Source of the DNA: Ignavibacteriales bacterium
Lineage (GTDB): Bacteria; Bacteroidota; Ignavibacteria; UBA10030
DNA length: 64,000 nt
NCBI GenBank assembly: GCA_026390595.1
Contig: JAPLFQ010000024.1
Coordinates: forward strand, 1-64,000
Direction: 5' to 3'
The translations under genes and the position numbers were made by a program. Every line of letters starts with the position of its first letter. The first letter of the stretch is position 1. The notes beneath the pieces were generated by a model. It made no database searches and was not told the DNA's origin. It worked only from the letters and a program-made list of their open reading frames with translations. Positions 24,811-32,863 of this stretch are shown here, in pieces.

Positions 24811-26817
24811 ATGACCCTGAAGTTCAGCACTATTCAAGTTCTCAGCACCACGCTTGTGGTTGCCGTCACGGGGCTTTGTGTCATCCTCGCCGGCTACACC
24901 ATTATTACGGACGTCGTGGTTGATGAAGCGCAGCTACGGGTTCAGATGGATTTGAACTCTGCCTGGACCGCATTCCGTGATCAGGCCGTGCAACTGCAAG
25001 CGAACCTCAGCCTGGTTTCGCAGCAACAACTGGTTCGGAAGGCACTGGCAAATTCAGTGCATCGCAGCGTGACACCACCCAGCCTTGAGGCATTGCGTCT
25101 TCAGTCCGGGCTCGACTTTTTGACGCTTGTGGATACGCGGGGGAATGTGATCGCGGGATCAGGGCAATCGGGTACACCCGGGAAACCGGTCCGGCGCGAT
25201 ATTGTGGTTGACAATGCGCTCCGTGGCAAGGTCACGTACGGAACAGTCCTCATCGCGCCGGGTGATCTGCGGCAGAAGAGTGTTGAGCTCGCGGATCGCG
25301 CACACATTCCAATCATACCCACAGAACGTTCCGTGCCGACCGATCAAGTGGTCGAAGACCGCGGAATGGCTCTCGAAACGGCAATTCCGGTTCTTGGTCA
25401 GGACGACGCAGTGGCGGGCGCACTGTACGGCGGAATCCTGCTCAACCGGCGGTTCTCACTGGTTGACGACATCCGCAGCACGGTCTTTGGAACAGAGAGC
25501 TTTGAGAACAAACCGGTGGGAACTGTAACGATTTTCCTGGGGGATGTGCGCATTGCAACCAACGTACTGCAAGCTGACAGCACGCGGGCCATCGGCACGC
25601 GTGTCTCGGAAGAGGTGTACCGGATTGTCCTCGAACGCGGGGAGCGGTTCCATGCGCGGGCATTCGTAGTCAACGACTGGTACCTGTCGGCCTACGATCC
25701 GATCCGCAATCCGGCAGGGGACATCATCGGCATTCTCTATGTCGGATTGCTGGAAAAAAAGTATCTCGATTTTCGCTCACATTTCGTGAGACAGTTCCTG
25801 CTCATCGGAATAATTGCGCTCGTGTTGTCCATCGGATCCGCGCAATACTGTTCCACCAGGACCCGGCGCCCGCTCACGAAGCTTGTGGATGCCACACGCA
25901 GGCTCTCTTCGGGTCAGCTTGATACGCGTGTCAACGATGTGCGCGGGAGCAAGGAAGCGCTTGAGCTTGCGCATGCCTTGAACGCAATGGCGGATTCACT
26001 CGAGCGGCACGAGCAGAAGTTGAACGATGCTGCAACGCAACTCGAACAGGCATACAAGGAAGCCGACGAGAAGAACCATGCGTACCTTGAAATGCTTGGC
26101 TTCGTAACGCATGAGCTGAAGTCCCCTCTTGCTTCCATCGTGTTCGCCCTCGGATCGTTACGTGAGTGCATGCTGGGGCCATTGACCGCGGAGCAGGAGG
26201 CGACCCTGAAGGCATGCTCAAGCAGCGCCGACTATCTTAACGCCACGATCGGGAATTTCTTGAACCTGAGCCGCATCGAGGAGGGGGAGATAAGACTCAA
26301 GCTCCGCAAGGTTAATATTCGTCGAGATGTCATAGACCACGTCACGGAGCTACTCAGGGAAATGGCAGTTGACAACGAGATGCAGATACGATGCACGATC
26401 CCTTCTGACCTGGCGCTGGTCTGCGACCCTGATCTGATGACCTCGGTGTTTCAGAATCTCGTCTCCAACGCCATCAAATACGGCAAGCCGGGTGCCGGAA
26501 TCTTTGTTTCGGTGACGACCGACCAAGCCTCGGCGATGCATACCTTTGCTGTGTACAATGAGGGGGAGGGATTCGATACAGATGAGCGCAGCAGGCTCTT
26601 CACGAAGTTTTCCCGCTTCACGGCGGAAAACTACAGCACAAAATCCGGTACCGGACTTGGCCTCTTTGTGACGAAGAATATTGTCGAAAGACACGGCGGG
26701 ACCATCTGCGCGGATTCCATGCCCGGATGGTGGGCGAGATTTACATTTACACTGCCGGTTCATATGCCGATTCCTGACGAACCGGAAAGCGAAGATCGCC
26801 CGCACGCTACGCCGTAG
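24811..26817 (+). CDS. Cache-HAMP sensor histidine kinase
   Basis: A 668-residue membrane kinase. A transmembrane helix spans about residues 12-34, and a periplasmic Cache-type domain lies at about 40-325 ('DFLTLVDTRGNVIAGS', 'PIRNPAGDIIGILYVGL'). A second helix spans about 329-347, followed by HAMP at about 350-405 and a coiled coil. HisKA has phospho-acceptor His434 in 'FVTHELKSP'. The HATPase has 'NLVSNAIKYG' and 'GTGLGLFVTKNIVERHGG'. GGAGG precedes the ATG. The gene overlaps the convergent receiver gene by 11 bases. The upstream SDR fusion is probably cotranscribed. The ligand is unknown; Cache domains often bind small organic acids or amines. Confidence 0.93.
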   Translation: MTLKFSTIQVLSTTLVVAVTGLCVILAGYTIITDVVVDEAQLRVQMDLNSAWTAFRDQAVQLQANLSLVSQQQLVRKALANSVHRSVTPPSLEALRLQSGLDFLTLVDTRGNVIAGSGQSGTPGKPVRRDIVVDNALRGKVTYGTVLIAPGDLRQKSVELADRAHIPIIPTERSVPTDQVVEDRGMALETAIPVLGQDDAVAGALYGGILLNRRFSLVDDIRSTVFGTESFENKPVGTVTIFLGDVRIATNVLQADSTRAIGTRVSEEVYRIVLERGERFHARAFVVNDWYLSAYDPIRNPAGDIIGILYVGLLEKKYLDFRSHFVRQFLLIGIIALVLSIGSAQYCSTRTRRPLTKLVDATRRLSSGQLDTRVNDVRGSKEALELAHALNAMADSLERHEQKLNDAATQLEQAYKEADEKNHAYLEMLGFVTHELKSPLASIVFALGSLRECMLGPLTAEQEATLKACSSSADYLNATIGNFLNLSRIEEGEIRLKLRKVNIRRDVIDHVTELLREMAVDNEMQIRCTIPSDLALVCDPDLMTSVFQNLVSNAIKYGKPGAGIFVSVTTDQASAMHTFAVYNEGEGFDTDERSRLFTKFSRFTAENYSTKSGTGLGLFVTKNIVERHGGTICADSMPGWWARFTFTLPVHMPIPDEPESEDRPHATP

Positions 26818-27262
26818 CGGACTCGTTTGCAGTGTCAGTCTGAGGAGCTTTCCGATCCAGGAACAGTTCTTCGATCTTCGCGAACAGCTCGGATGGTTTG
26901 ACCGGCTTCTCAATGAAAGCATCGACCGGCATGAGAGCGGTATTGACCCTGCCGCTGAAATCGACAGTTGTCTTCGAGGTAACGCTGGTCAGCATCAGGA
27001 TCGGAACGCGTTCGAACCGTTTGTAGGGGGAGTCCGGAGCAGCAGTCCTCAACTCTCTGACGACGCGGAATCCGGCAACGAAGTCTTCCATGATGACGTC
27101 GAGGATGATCAGGTCGGGCTCAACTTTCTTTATTGCTTCAAGCCCCTCGGTGGCGGATTGAGCTGAGAAGAAGGCGTATCCCTTTGCCTCCGACGCGATC
27201 CTGATCACTTTCGCTAGGTTGACATCATCGTCAATCATGAGAATGCGCCGGGGGGGGATCAT
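26807..27262 (-). CDS. Stand-alone response regulator receiver protein
   Basis: A 151-residue single receiver domain with acidic pocket Asp11-13, phospho-acceptor Asp55 ('LIILDVIMED'), Thr/Ser 'MLTSVTS' near residue 92 and Lys119 in 'IEKPVKP'. There is no output domain; the extended 'SPYKRFERVP' insert before beta-4 is typical of long-loop receivers. The start at 27262 has GAGAGGAG seven bases ahead; a longer open frame upstream reads non-coding sequence. It is convergent with the histidine kinase at 24811-26817, a likely but unproven cognate partner. Output probably goes through a separate protein. Confidence 0.92.
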   Translation of the reverse strand: MIPPRRILMIDDDVNLAKVIRIASEAKGYAFFSAQSATEGLEAIKKVEPDLIILDVIMEDFVAGFRVVRELRTAAPDSPYKRFERVPILMLTSVTSKTTVDFSGRVNTALMPVDAFIEKPVKPSELFAKIEELFLDRKAPQTDTANESATA

Positions 27263-27599
27263 GTGTTCACTCCTCTCGTTTCGTGTCGCTGTCATCCACG
27301 GTTTACTCAAGCTGATCAATCGACAAGCGGTTGGTTCCTCGCCAGCGTGACCGCGCGAACTCGACAATGAGTGGGCAAAAAGGAAAAAGTCGCAGTGCTT
27401 TGCGCTCAATGTATATGTGAAGCTAAAGAGAAGCAAGGGGAAAGCAGCGCCCGATCGGCGCAGGTCAATGCTGCTTGAATGCCAGCGGCAAACGGCGATG
27501 AAAAACTCAGGAATTGGACGAATCATGAGTACTTCCATGGTTTTCGCGGATTCCGCTTGCAGAAATAGAATAGTGAGTATTCGATGTTTGTTCAAGAAG

Positions 27600-28835
27600 A
27601 TGCAATCCACGCGAATGTGTCGTATGCTCGCAACATTGAGGCTCATGAACCTTGCTTTGGCCGTGATCCTTTTGTGCCCGAGCTTGGTCGAATCCCAGGT
27701 TGGCACGGAATCCGGGAGTCGCGCCGTCGTCATCAGACACATCCGCATCTACGAATCGCCATCAGAGTACTGCGCCTGGCCGTCGATCGCCAGGACGTCG
27801 GGAGGCGATCTCATAGTGCTGTTCACGAAAACGGAGGAGCATCTGGGACCGGACGGCGCGATACTTCTCAGCCGGTCGACGAACAACGGAAAGACATGGC
27901 TCCGACCAACGACTGTCCTCGATTCTCCCATCGATGACCGAGAATCGGGGATCACGACTCTTCGCGACGGACGGATCGTGGGTCACTTCTGGTCGACCTT
28001 CTGGACGAAGGAGTCGTACGTAAATCTGGCGCGGAACTCCTACGGACGTGATCTACTGGACCGCTGGATCGCGATGGTCGGGAGGGAGGAGTACCGGGCT
28101 GAAAGGAAAAACTCCGGAGGCTCGACGGCGATCTCGAGCGATGGTGGACGAACATGGTCGAACTTGAGGGAGGGACACGACTCAGTTCACGGCGGGATCG
28201 AGCTGGCGTCAGGGGGGCTGCTGCTTGCCTCGTATCGCGAAAGCCCGGACAGCATCATTGTTCACACGGCCGATTCTGCGTCCGGCCCATGGCGTCGTCT
28301 GGCGGCCATCGTATCCCCGCACCCCGAAAGTCTGAGTTTCGGTGAGCCGCACATGCTGCAACTCAAGACGGGGCGTGTGATCATGATGATCCGTGCGACC
28401 GCGCGTCCCTACAATGACCGTGATCCACGGTGTGTGTTGTGGGAATCGTACTCAGACGACAACGGGAAGACGTGGGCTGCACCGTTCGCGACACCGCTCT
28501 GGGGATTTCCGCCCCACCTTGCTCTGCTCTCTGACGGAAGAGTTCTCTGCACATACGGCTATCGTCGCCCGCCGTACGGCCAACGTGCATGCGTGAGCGA
28601 TGATGGGGTGAACTGGAGTCTTCGGGACGAAGTGATTCTGCGTGATGACGCGCCGAACAGCGATTTGGGCTACCCGGCTTCAATCGAGCTGGACCGAGGC
28701 GTCATACTGACAGTGTACTATCAGCCAAACGTTCCGCTTGGGACAATTCAGAAAATGGATCCGCCGGATCCGCGTCGGACGAAGCCCGGGATTCTTGGTA
28801 CAATCTGGAAGGTCCCGCCGCGGAAAGAGTTTTAG
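27600..28835 (+). CDS. Secreted BNR-repeat (sialidase-fold) protein
   Basis: About 411 residues with a signal peptide (hydrophobic 'LMNLALAVILLCPSLVES'). Four Asp-box-like motifs mark a six-bladed sialidase fold: 'STNNGKTW', 'SSDGGRTW', 'SDDNGKTW' and 'SDDGVNW'. Such proteins include exo-sialidases and other glycosidases; the arginine triad cannot be assigned confidently, so activity is open. The start is uncertain: ATG 27600, 27615 and 27645 all precede the hydrophobic stretch, and the frame is open to 27417. It ends four bases into the convergent cupin gene. Confidence 0.82.
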   Translation: MQSTRMCRMLATLRLMNLALAVILLCPSLVESQVGTESGSRAVVIRHIRIYESPSEYCAWPSIARTSGGDLIVLFTKTEEHLGPDGAILLSRSTNNGKTWLRPTTVLDSPIDDRESGITTLRDGRIVGHFWSTFWTKESYVNLARNSYGRDLLDRWIAMVGREEYRAERKNSGGSTAISSDGGRTWSNLREGHDSVHGGIELASGGLLLASYRESPDSIIVHTADSASGPWRRLAAIVSPHPESLSFGEPHMLQLKTGRVIMMIRATARPYNDRDPRCVLWESYSDDNGKTWAAPFATPLWGFPPHLALLSDGRVLCTYGYRRPPYGQRACVSDDGVNWSLRDEVILRDDAPNSDLGYPASIELDRGVILTVYYQPNVPLGTIQKMDPPDPRRTKPGILGTIWKVPPRKEF

Positions 28836-29461
28836 CGAGGCGCAGGTAACTTCAAGCCGTACTTCTCAGCAATCGCCTTGCGCTCTTCCCGCGCTGTCGG
28901 CGAATGAACGATGCCGAATTTCTCAGTCAGGAAATCCCTTTCCTTTTTTTTCTTCTCAGAATTATCCGGGAATCCGTTTTCGGGCGTGAGTTCATGGAAT
29001 GTCCGCTCCAGGTATTCCTCGAAAGGCTGATTGAAATACATGTCCATGAAGCGCAGGGGTTTGTCCGACGCGTTCCAGAATGTATGAGTGATACCATGCG
29101 GACGCAAGTGCCAACCACCCGTTTCCACTTCAACCACGTCATCGCCGATCAGAACACTTGCCCTGCCCTCGAGGACGAACATCAACTCATCCAGTTCTTT
29201 ATGATGGTGCGGGGAAGGTCCCATGAGTTTTGGGGCCACGGCGCATTCAACGCTCGAAAATCGACCATCGGTCATAGCAGAACGCATCCAAACCCGGATA
29301 TCCATGCCTCCCTTGTGATCCAAAGGCGGCATCGCCGGCAGCAGAACGGGTTTCAAAGAGTCCCCCGAAGGGGCAGTTTGGATTGCACCCAAGGCGCCTT
29401 GCGGCAGACCACCAAACGCTGTGAGGAGACTTGTGGCGAAGAGAAAATCGCGTCTTTCCAT
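28832..29461 (-). CDS. Tat-exported cupin-domain protein
   Basis: A 209-residue protein starting MERRDFLFATSLLTAFGG, a twin-arginine-like signal (the motif is RRDFL). The cupin core is at about residues 60-150: 'GPSPHHHKELDELMFVLEG' supplies the HxH/E metal ligands and 'PHGITHTFWN' the second histidine. It could be an isomerase, dioxygenase or sugar-binding cupin; the metal and substrate are unknown. The stop overlaps the BNR gene stop (shared TTAG), so the pair is tightly convergent. Confidence 0.85.
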   Translation of the reverse strand: MERRDFLFATSLLTAFGGLPQGALGAIQTAPSGDSLKPVLLPAMPPLDHKGGMDIRVWMRSAMTDGRFSSVECAVAPKLMGPSPHHHKELDELMFVLEGRASVLIGDDVVEVETGGWHLRPHGITHTFWNASDKPLRFMDMYFNQPFEEYLERTFHELTPENGFPDNSEKKKKERDFLTEKFGIVHSPTAREERKAIAEKYGLKLPAPR

Positions 29462-29953
29462 TTGACTATGATTCCTTAGAGTTGCCGAATGTTTGGAATG
29501 GTTGTTTGTTCAATCAGTTTCCGCTTTCCGCCGGCGTTGTGAGGATTTTCGGTGGCGGGTTGATCACTATGAAACTCAATCCGGAGAACCAAAGTTCCTT
29601 AAAACGTAACGCTGTATGTGGCGAACAGCTCACTCGCGACACAGAACCTTGCTGCCTTCGGATCGATGAGATTTGCCTTCAGGGACAAGAAAGTCCGCCA
29701 TTTTCACAGGTCCGTCGGAACAACGGCGTGGGTTGCCCTTCCTTGATAGTACATTTGGGGCCGGACCTCCATTCGTTCACCAGGCGATTGTTGGGACAGG
29801 CCTTAGCCATCGATTTCAATATGCTTCGCCATCTTGTAAACTTATGGGTTTCTGACGAGGTGCATGGACTTCCCATTTATGCGAGAAGCGGCATTGTCGT
29901 GAGCACGAGATCTTCTTGCCGATGAGGCCAAATATTTGTAGACTCTTGCCACG
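29462..29953. other. Intergenic region with a possible C-terminal gene remnant
   Basis: About 490 bases without an intact gene. On the minus strand at about 29712-29599 a short frame reads 'KWRTFLSLKANLIDP' through 'SELFATYSVTF' to a stop. It resembles the end of a beta-rich outer-membrane protein finishing in phenylalanine, but it is broken by an upstream in-frame stop. The long plus-strand frame here lacks start-site support and overlaps the cupin gene. Confidence 0.3.
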
Positions 29954-30301
29954 ATGATTCGGGCTTTTGCAAAACATCTTGCTCCAGTGTCGGCACTCCA
30001 GCTCTTTCTTCTGGCTGTTTCCCTTGTATGGTGCTGTGAAGCTGACTGTATCGGGGCCGGTAAAAGTGAGGACTGCGGTTCTCTTGTCTGCATCGTTCTC
30101 TCAAAGGAATCGTCGTCAACTCGAGATCTTTCTCCGACCACTGCAGCCGCCTGTTCCTGCGTTTGTCATCTCAAGGCTTTGCCAGGAGCTGAGAGTTTCA
30201 CCTCTTTTGTGAAGGCCCTCACGCCCATCCCGGTTGTCGGTCTCTATGCGCTGCTTGACCTGCCTTCTGAGCCGATCATTCGTCCTCCCATCGCCGCCTA
30301 G
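29954..30301 (+). CDS. Small Cys-rich exported protein of the metal-efflux operon
   Basis: A 115-residue protein with an N-terminal hydrophobic signal ('LQLFLLAVSLVWCCEADC') and a central 'CSCVCH' cluster, followed by a proline- and leucine-rich tail. Cysteine pairs next to a histidine are typical of metal ligands, and the gene sits 100 bases ahead of a CusCBA-type operon on the same strand. I infer a periplasmic or membrane metal-binding accessory. No named family is recognised. The start at ATG 29954 is the first available. Confidence 0.65.
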   Translation: MIRAFAKHLAPVSALQLFLLAVSLVWCCEADCIGAGKSEDCGSLVCIVLSKESSSTRDLSPTTAAACSCVCHLKALPGAESFTSFVKALTPIPVVGLYALLDLPSEPIIRPPIAA

Positions 30302-30401
30302 ATTTCGATTCAACTGATTCGTTCCTTCGCACCGCTCAAACGTGGAAGAATGGGTTTCTCTTCTTCATTGAACCACATCCAATTCATCGTGGAGTACAGT
30401 T

Positions 30402-31661
30402 GTGAAAAACTATCTCCTCTTCCTCACTCTGGGGGTTACCTGCGTTTGTTCGCAGATCTCCGCCCAGACAGTTAAGCTGCTCTCGCTCAGAGAAGCAGTT
30501 TCCATCGCCGTCGAACACAATCCCCAAACGCATATCGGCCGCCGGCGTATCGATGCCCAGCGGGGTCAGTACTGGCGCTCGCTCGCGTTGCCTCCGCCAT
30601 CGATTTCGGTCAACTATGCGTTCATTCCCGTCGGAGCCGGACTCGACCAGTTCAGCGAGCGTACGATAGAATTCGCTCAGGCGTTTGATTTCCCAACCAC
30701 CATCGCACTGCGCGGGTCGCTTGCATCCTCGGAATTCAGGGTGGCTCAGATTGAGTACTCGGCGACTGAATTGGAAACGATTGCGCAAGTGAAGCGCGCG
30801 TATCATCGCGTCCTTGCGAAACAGCAGAAACTCTTCCTTGCGAAGGAGTACCTGACGCTCGCGGAGGATTTTGCCGCTAAATCTTCGGCACGACGCAAAG
30901 CGGGGGAAGGGACGCACCTTGAGCAGCTGACAGCGAGCGTGCAGCGGAGCCAGGCGCACAATGCTGTCGAATCAGCGACAAACGAATTCCGGATAGCGAA
31001 AGACGAGCTGGAACTCATCCTCGGGGAACGGGACGGCCCCATACAGCATGAACACATCCTGACCGACAGTATGACCTATTCCCCGGAAACGAACACTCTC
31101 GAACAGTACTTCGCAATGGCAAAAGCATCAAACACGCAGCTTCGCACGAACGACCTGAGGCGGGATATTGCGTCGACCGGCTACTCGCTGGCATGGTCAG
31201 CTCTGCTGCCGAGTTTTTCCGCGTCGTACTTTCGTCAAAAGCGTGACGGTGTTTCCGGACTGTACGGGGTCTCGCTTGGAATGTCCGTCCCGCTCTGGTT
31301 CATGTTCGATCAACGGGGACAGATCCAGACTGCGTCGGCAGAAGTGTCCATTGCAGAGCGTCAATCGAGGTTTTCTCAGGATTCTGTGCTTATCGTTGTG
31401 AGATCATCTTACTATGAGAAACTCAACAGCGAGCGACAACTTCGCTTGTATCGGACAGAAATCCTGCCGGAGTCGGACGAGATTCTCCGTGTGGCCAAAG
31501 CAAGCTATGCGGTCGGCGAGATCACCTACCTGGAATTTCTGCAGGCACAACAAGCGACGCTGCAGGCGAGGAGCACGTACATCGATGTTCTTCTCTCGTA
31601 CAACGTCGCGTGTACCCGCCTCGAACAAATTGTAGGAACACCACATGAATCGTCTTTGTAA
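30402..31661 (+). CDS. cusC: TolC-family outer-membrane efflux protein (CusC/CzcC-like)
   Basis: A 419-residue TolC-type protein with a signal peptide ending near 'ISAQ'. The body contains long amphipathic helices ('LREAVSIAVEHNPQ', 'AEDFAAKSSARRKAGEGTHL', 'AKASYAVGEITYLEFLQAQ') and the internal duplication expected of the tunnel protein. It begins with GTG 30402 preceded by GGAG. It is the first gene of a three-gene RND efflux operon, with 12 bases to the adaptor gene, and would form the outer-membrane channel. Confidence 0.93.
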   Translation: MKNYLLFLTLGVTCVCSQISAQTVKLLSLREAVSIAVEHNPQTHIGRRRIDAQRGQYWRSLALPPPSISVNYAFIPVGAGLDQFSERTIEFAQAFDFPTTIALRGSLASSEFRVAQIEYSATELETIAQVKRAYHRVLAKQQKLFLAKEYLTLAEDFAAKSSARRKAGEGTHLEQLTASVQRSQAHNAVESATNEFRIAKDELELILGERDGPIQHEHILTDSMTYSPETNTLEQYFAMAKASNTQLRTNDLRRDIASTGYSLAWSALLPSFSASYFRQKRDGVSGLYGVSLGMSVPLWFMFDQRGQIQTASAEVSIAERQSRFSQDSVLIVVRSSYYEKLNSERQLRLYRTEILPESDEILRVAKASYAVGEITYLEFLQAQQATLQARSTYIDVLLSYNVACTRLEQIVGTPHESSL

Positions 31662-31673
31662 AGGGATATTGCA

Positions 31674-32861
31674 ATGAAGAGAACCAGAAAGTTGTTTGTG
31701 GTGCTGACCCTCCTCGTCGTGCTTGCCGGTTGCACCAGGCAGGAAGATCGATCGGGTTCGTCGTCAGAAAAGAGAGCGGGGCCGGTGATGATCACACTTA
31801 CCCGAAAGAGCGTAAGCGACATCAATGTACAGTTCGTGAGCGCAGAGGTGCAGCCGCTCAGGAAGGAGTTTGTGATCGCTGCCAGGCTTACAGCCCATCA
31901 GGACCATGAGGCTCAGGTCGGGACGATGGTCCAGGGGAAGGTCTCAAAAGTTATGGTGAACCTCGGCGACCGTGTCGAGGTCGGCCAGGAACTCATGGAA
32001 ATCGAGGGAGTGGAGATCGGTGAAATCAAGGCCCGCTTCATCAAGGCCAAAGCCCATCTGGCCTACACCGAAGCCGGTCTGAAACGGCAGCAATCGTTGA
32101 TGGACCAGAACATCGGCGCACAGAAATCGCTCCTCGAGGCACAAGCGGACTTTGAAAAAGCGAGAGCTGAGTTTGCCGCCGAAGACCGGAGAATTCACTC
32201 TGTCGGTCTGAATGACGAGGATGTCGAAAAGTTCATTGACAATTCGTCCGCCAACTCTATTGGACCGCACATCGGCGGAATCCTCCCCGTCAAGTCGCCG
32301 ATTGCGGGTGTCGTCTTCGAGCGCAATGTCGTCATCGGGCAACTTCTCGATCCGGCAACCACGGCTTTCAAGATCATCAACACATCGACGCTGTGGGTTG
32401 ACGGCCAGGTGCATGAGGGGGACGTGAGCATGATGAGGGGGCTTTCGGAGATCACCATCGTGGTGCCGTACGTTTCGGGCAGCCCGATTCGGGGACGGCT
32501 ACTGTATATCGGGGCGACGGTAGATCAGCAAACGCGGATGGTAAAAGTCAGGGCCGTTCTGCAGAATTCACACGGGGCTCTCAAGCCCGGGATGTTCGCC
32601 GAGATGCACGTTCCGGTCGGCGACGGCGCGAAAGAAATCGTGATTCCCGGGGAAAGTCTCATCAGGGATGGAACCGATCAGTATGTGTTTGTCGCGGTCA
32701 ACGACACGACGTTCGAAAAGCGGGATGTCGTTCCGGGTCTTGCTTCGGGTGACTGGGTCCAGGTAAAGAACGGCCTCTCGCGTGGAGAAAGGGTTGTCAC
32801 AAAAGGCTCGTTCATGCTGAAATCTGAACTGAAGAAGGAAATGTTCGGGGAAGGAGAATAG
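31674..32861 (+). CDS. cusB: RND efflux periplasmic adaptor (CusB-like), lipoprotein
   Basis: A 395-residue membrane-fusion protein. The lipobox 'VLAGC' at about residues 17-21 anchors it. Order of parts: N-terminal linker, lipoyl-type 'VGTMVQGKVSKVMVNLGDRV', helical hairpin ('AHLAYTEAGLKRQQSL'), second lipoyl half with 'VKSPIAGVV', beta-barrel ('TLWVDGQVHEGDVS') and membrane-proximal domain. It links the outer-membrane channel to the inner-membrane pump. No N-terminal metal-binding Met cluster is obvious. The stop is two bases from the start of cusA. Confidence 0.93.
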   Translation: MKRTRKLFVVLTLLVVLAGCTRQEDRSGSSSEKRAGPVMITLTRKSVSDINVQFVSAEVQPLRKEFVIAARLTAHQDHEAQVGTMVQGKVSKVMVNLGDRVEVGQELMEIEGVEIGEIKARFIKAKAHLAYTEAGLKRQQSLMDQNIGAQKSLLEAQADFEKARAEFAAEDRRIHSVGLNDEDVEKFIDNSSANSIGPHIGGILPVKSPIAGVVFERNVVIGQLLDPATTAFKIINTSTLWVDGQVHEGDVSMMRGLSEITIVVPYVSGSPIRGRLLYIGATVDQQTRMVKVRAVLQNSHGALKPGMFAEMHVPVGDGAKEIVIPGESLIRDGTDQYVFVAVNDTTFEKRDVVPGLASGDWVQVKNGLSRGERVVTKGSFMLKSELKKEMFGEGE

Positions 32862-32863
32862 AG

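Noticed and set aside
29431-29925. 164-codon plus-strand frame downstream of the cupin
   Set aside because: It overlaps the cupin start, has no ribosome binding site and shows no domain; the coding-like signal here is on the other strand.
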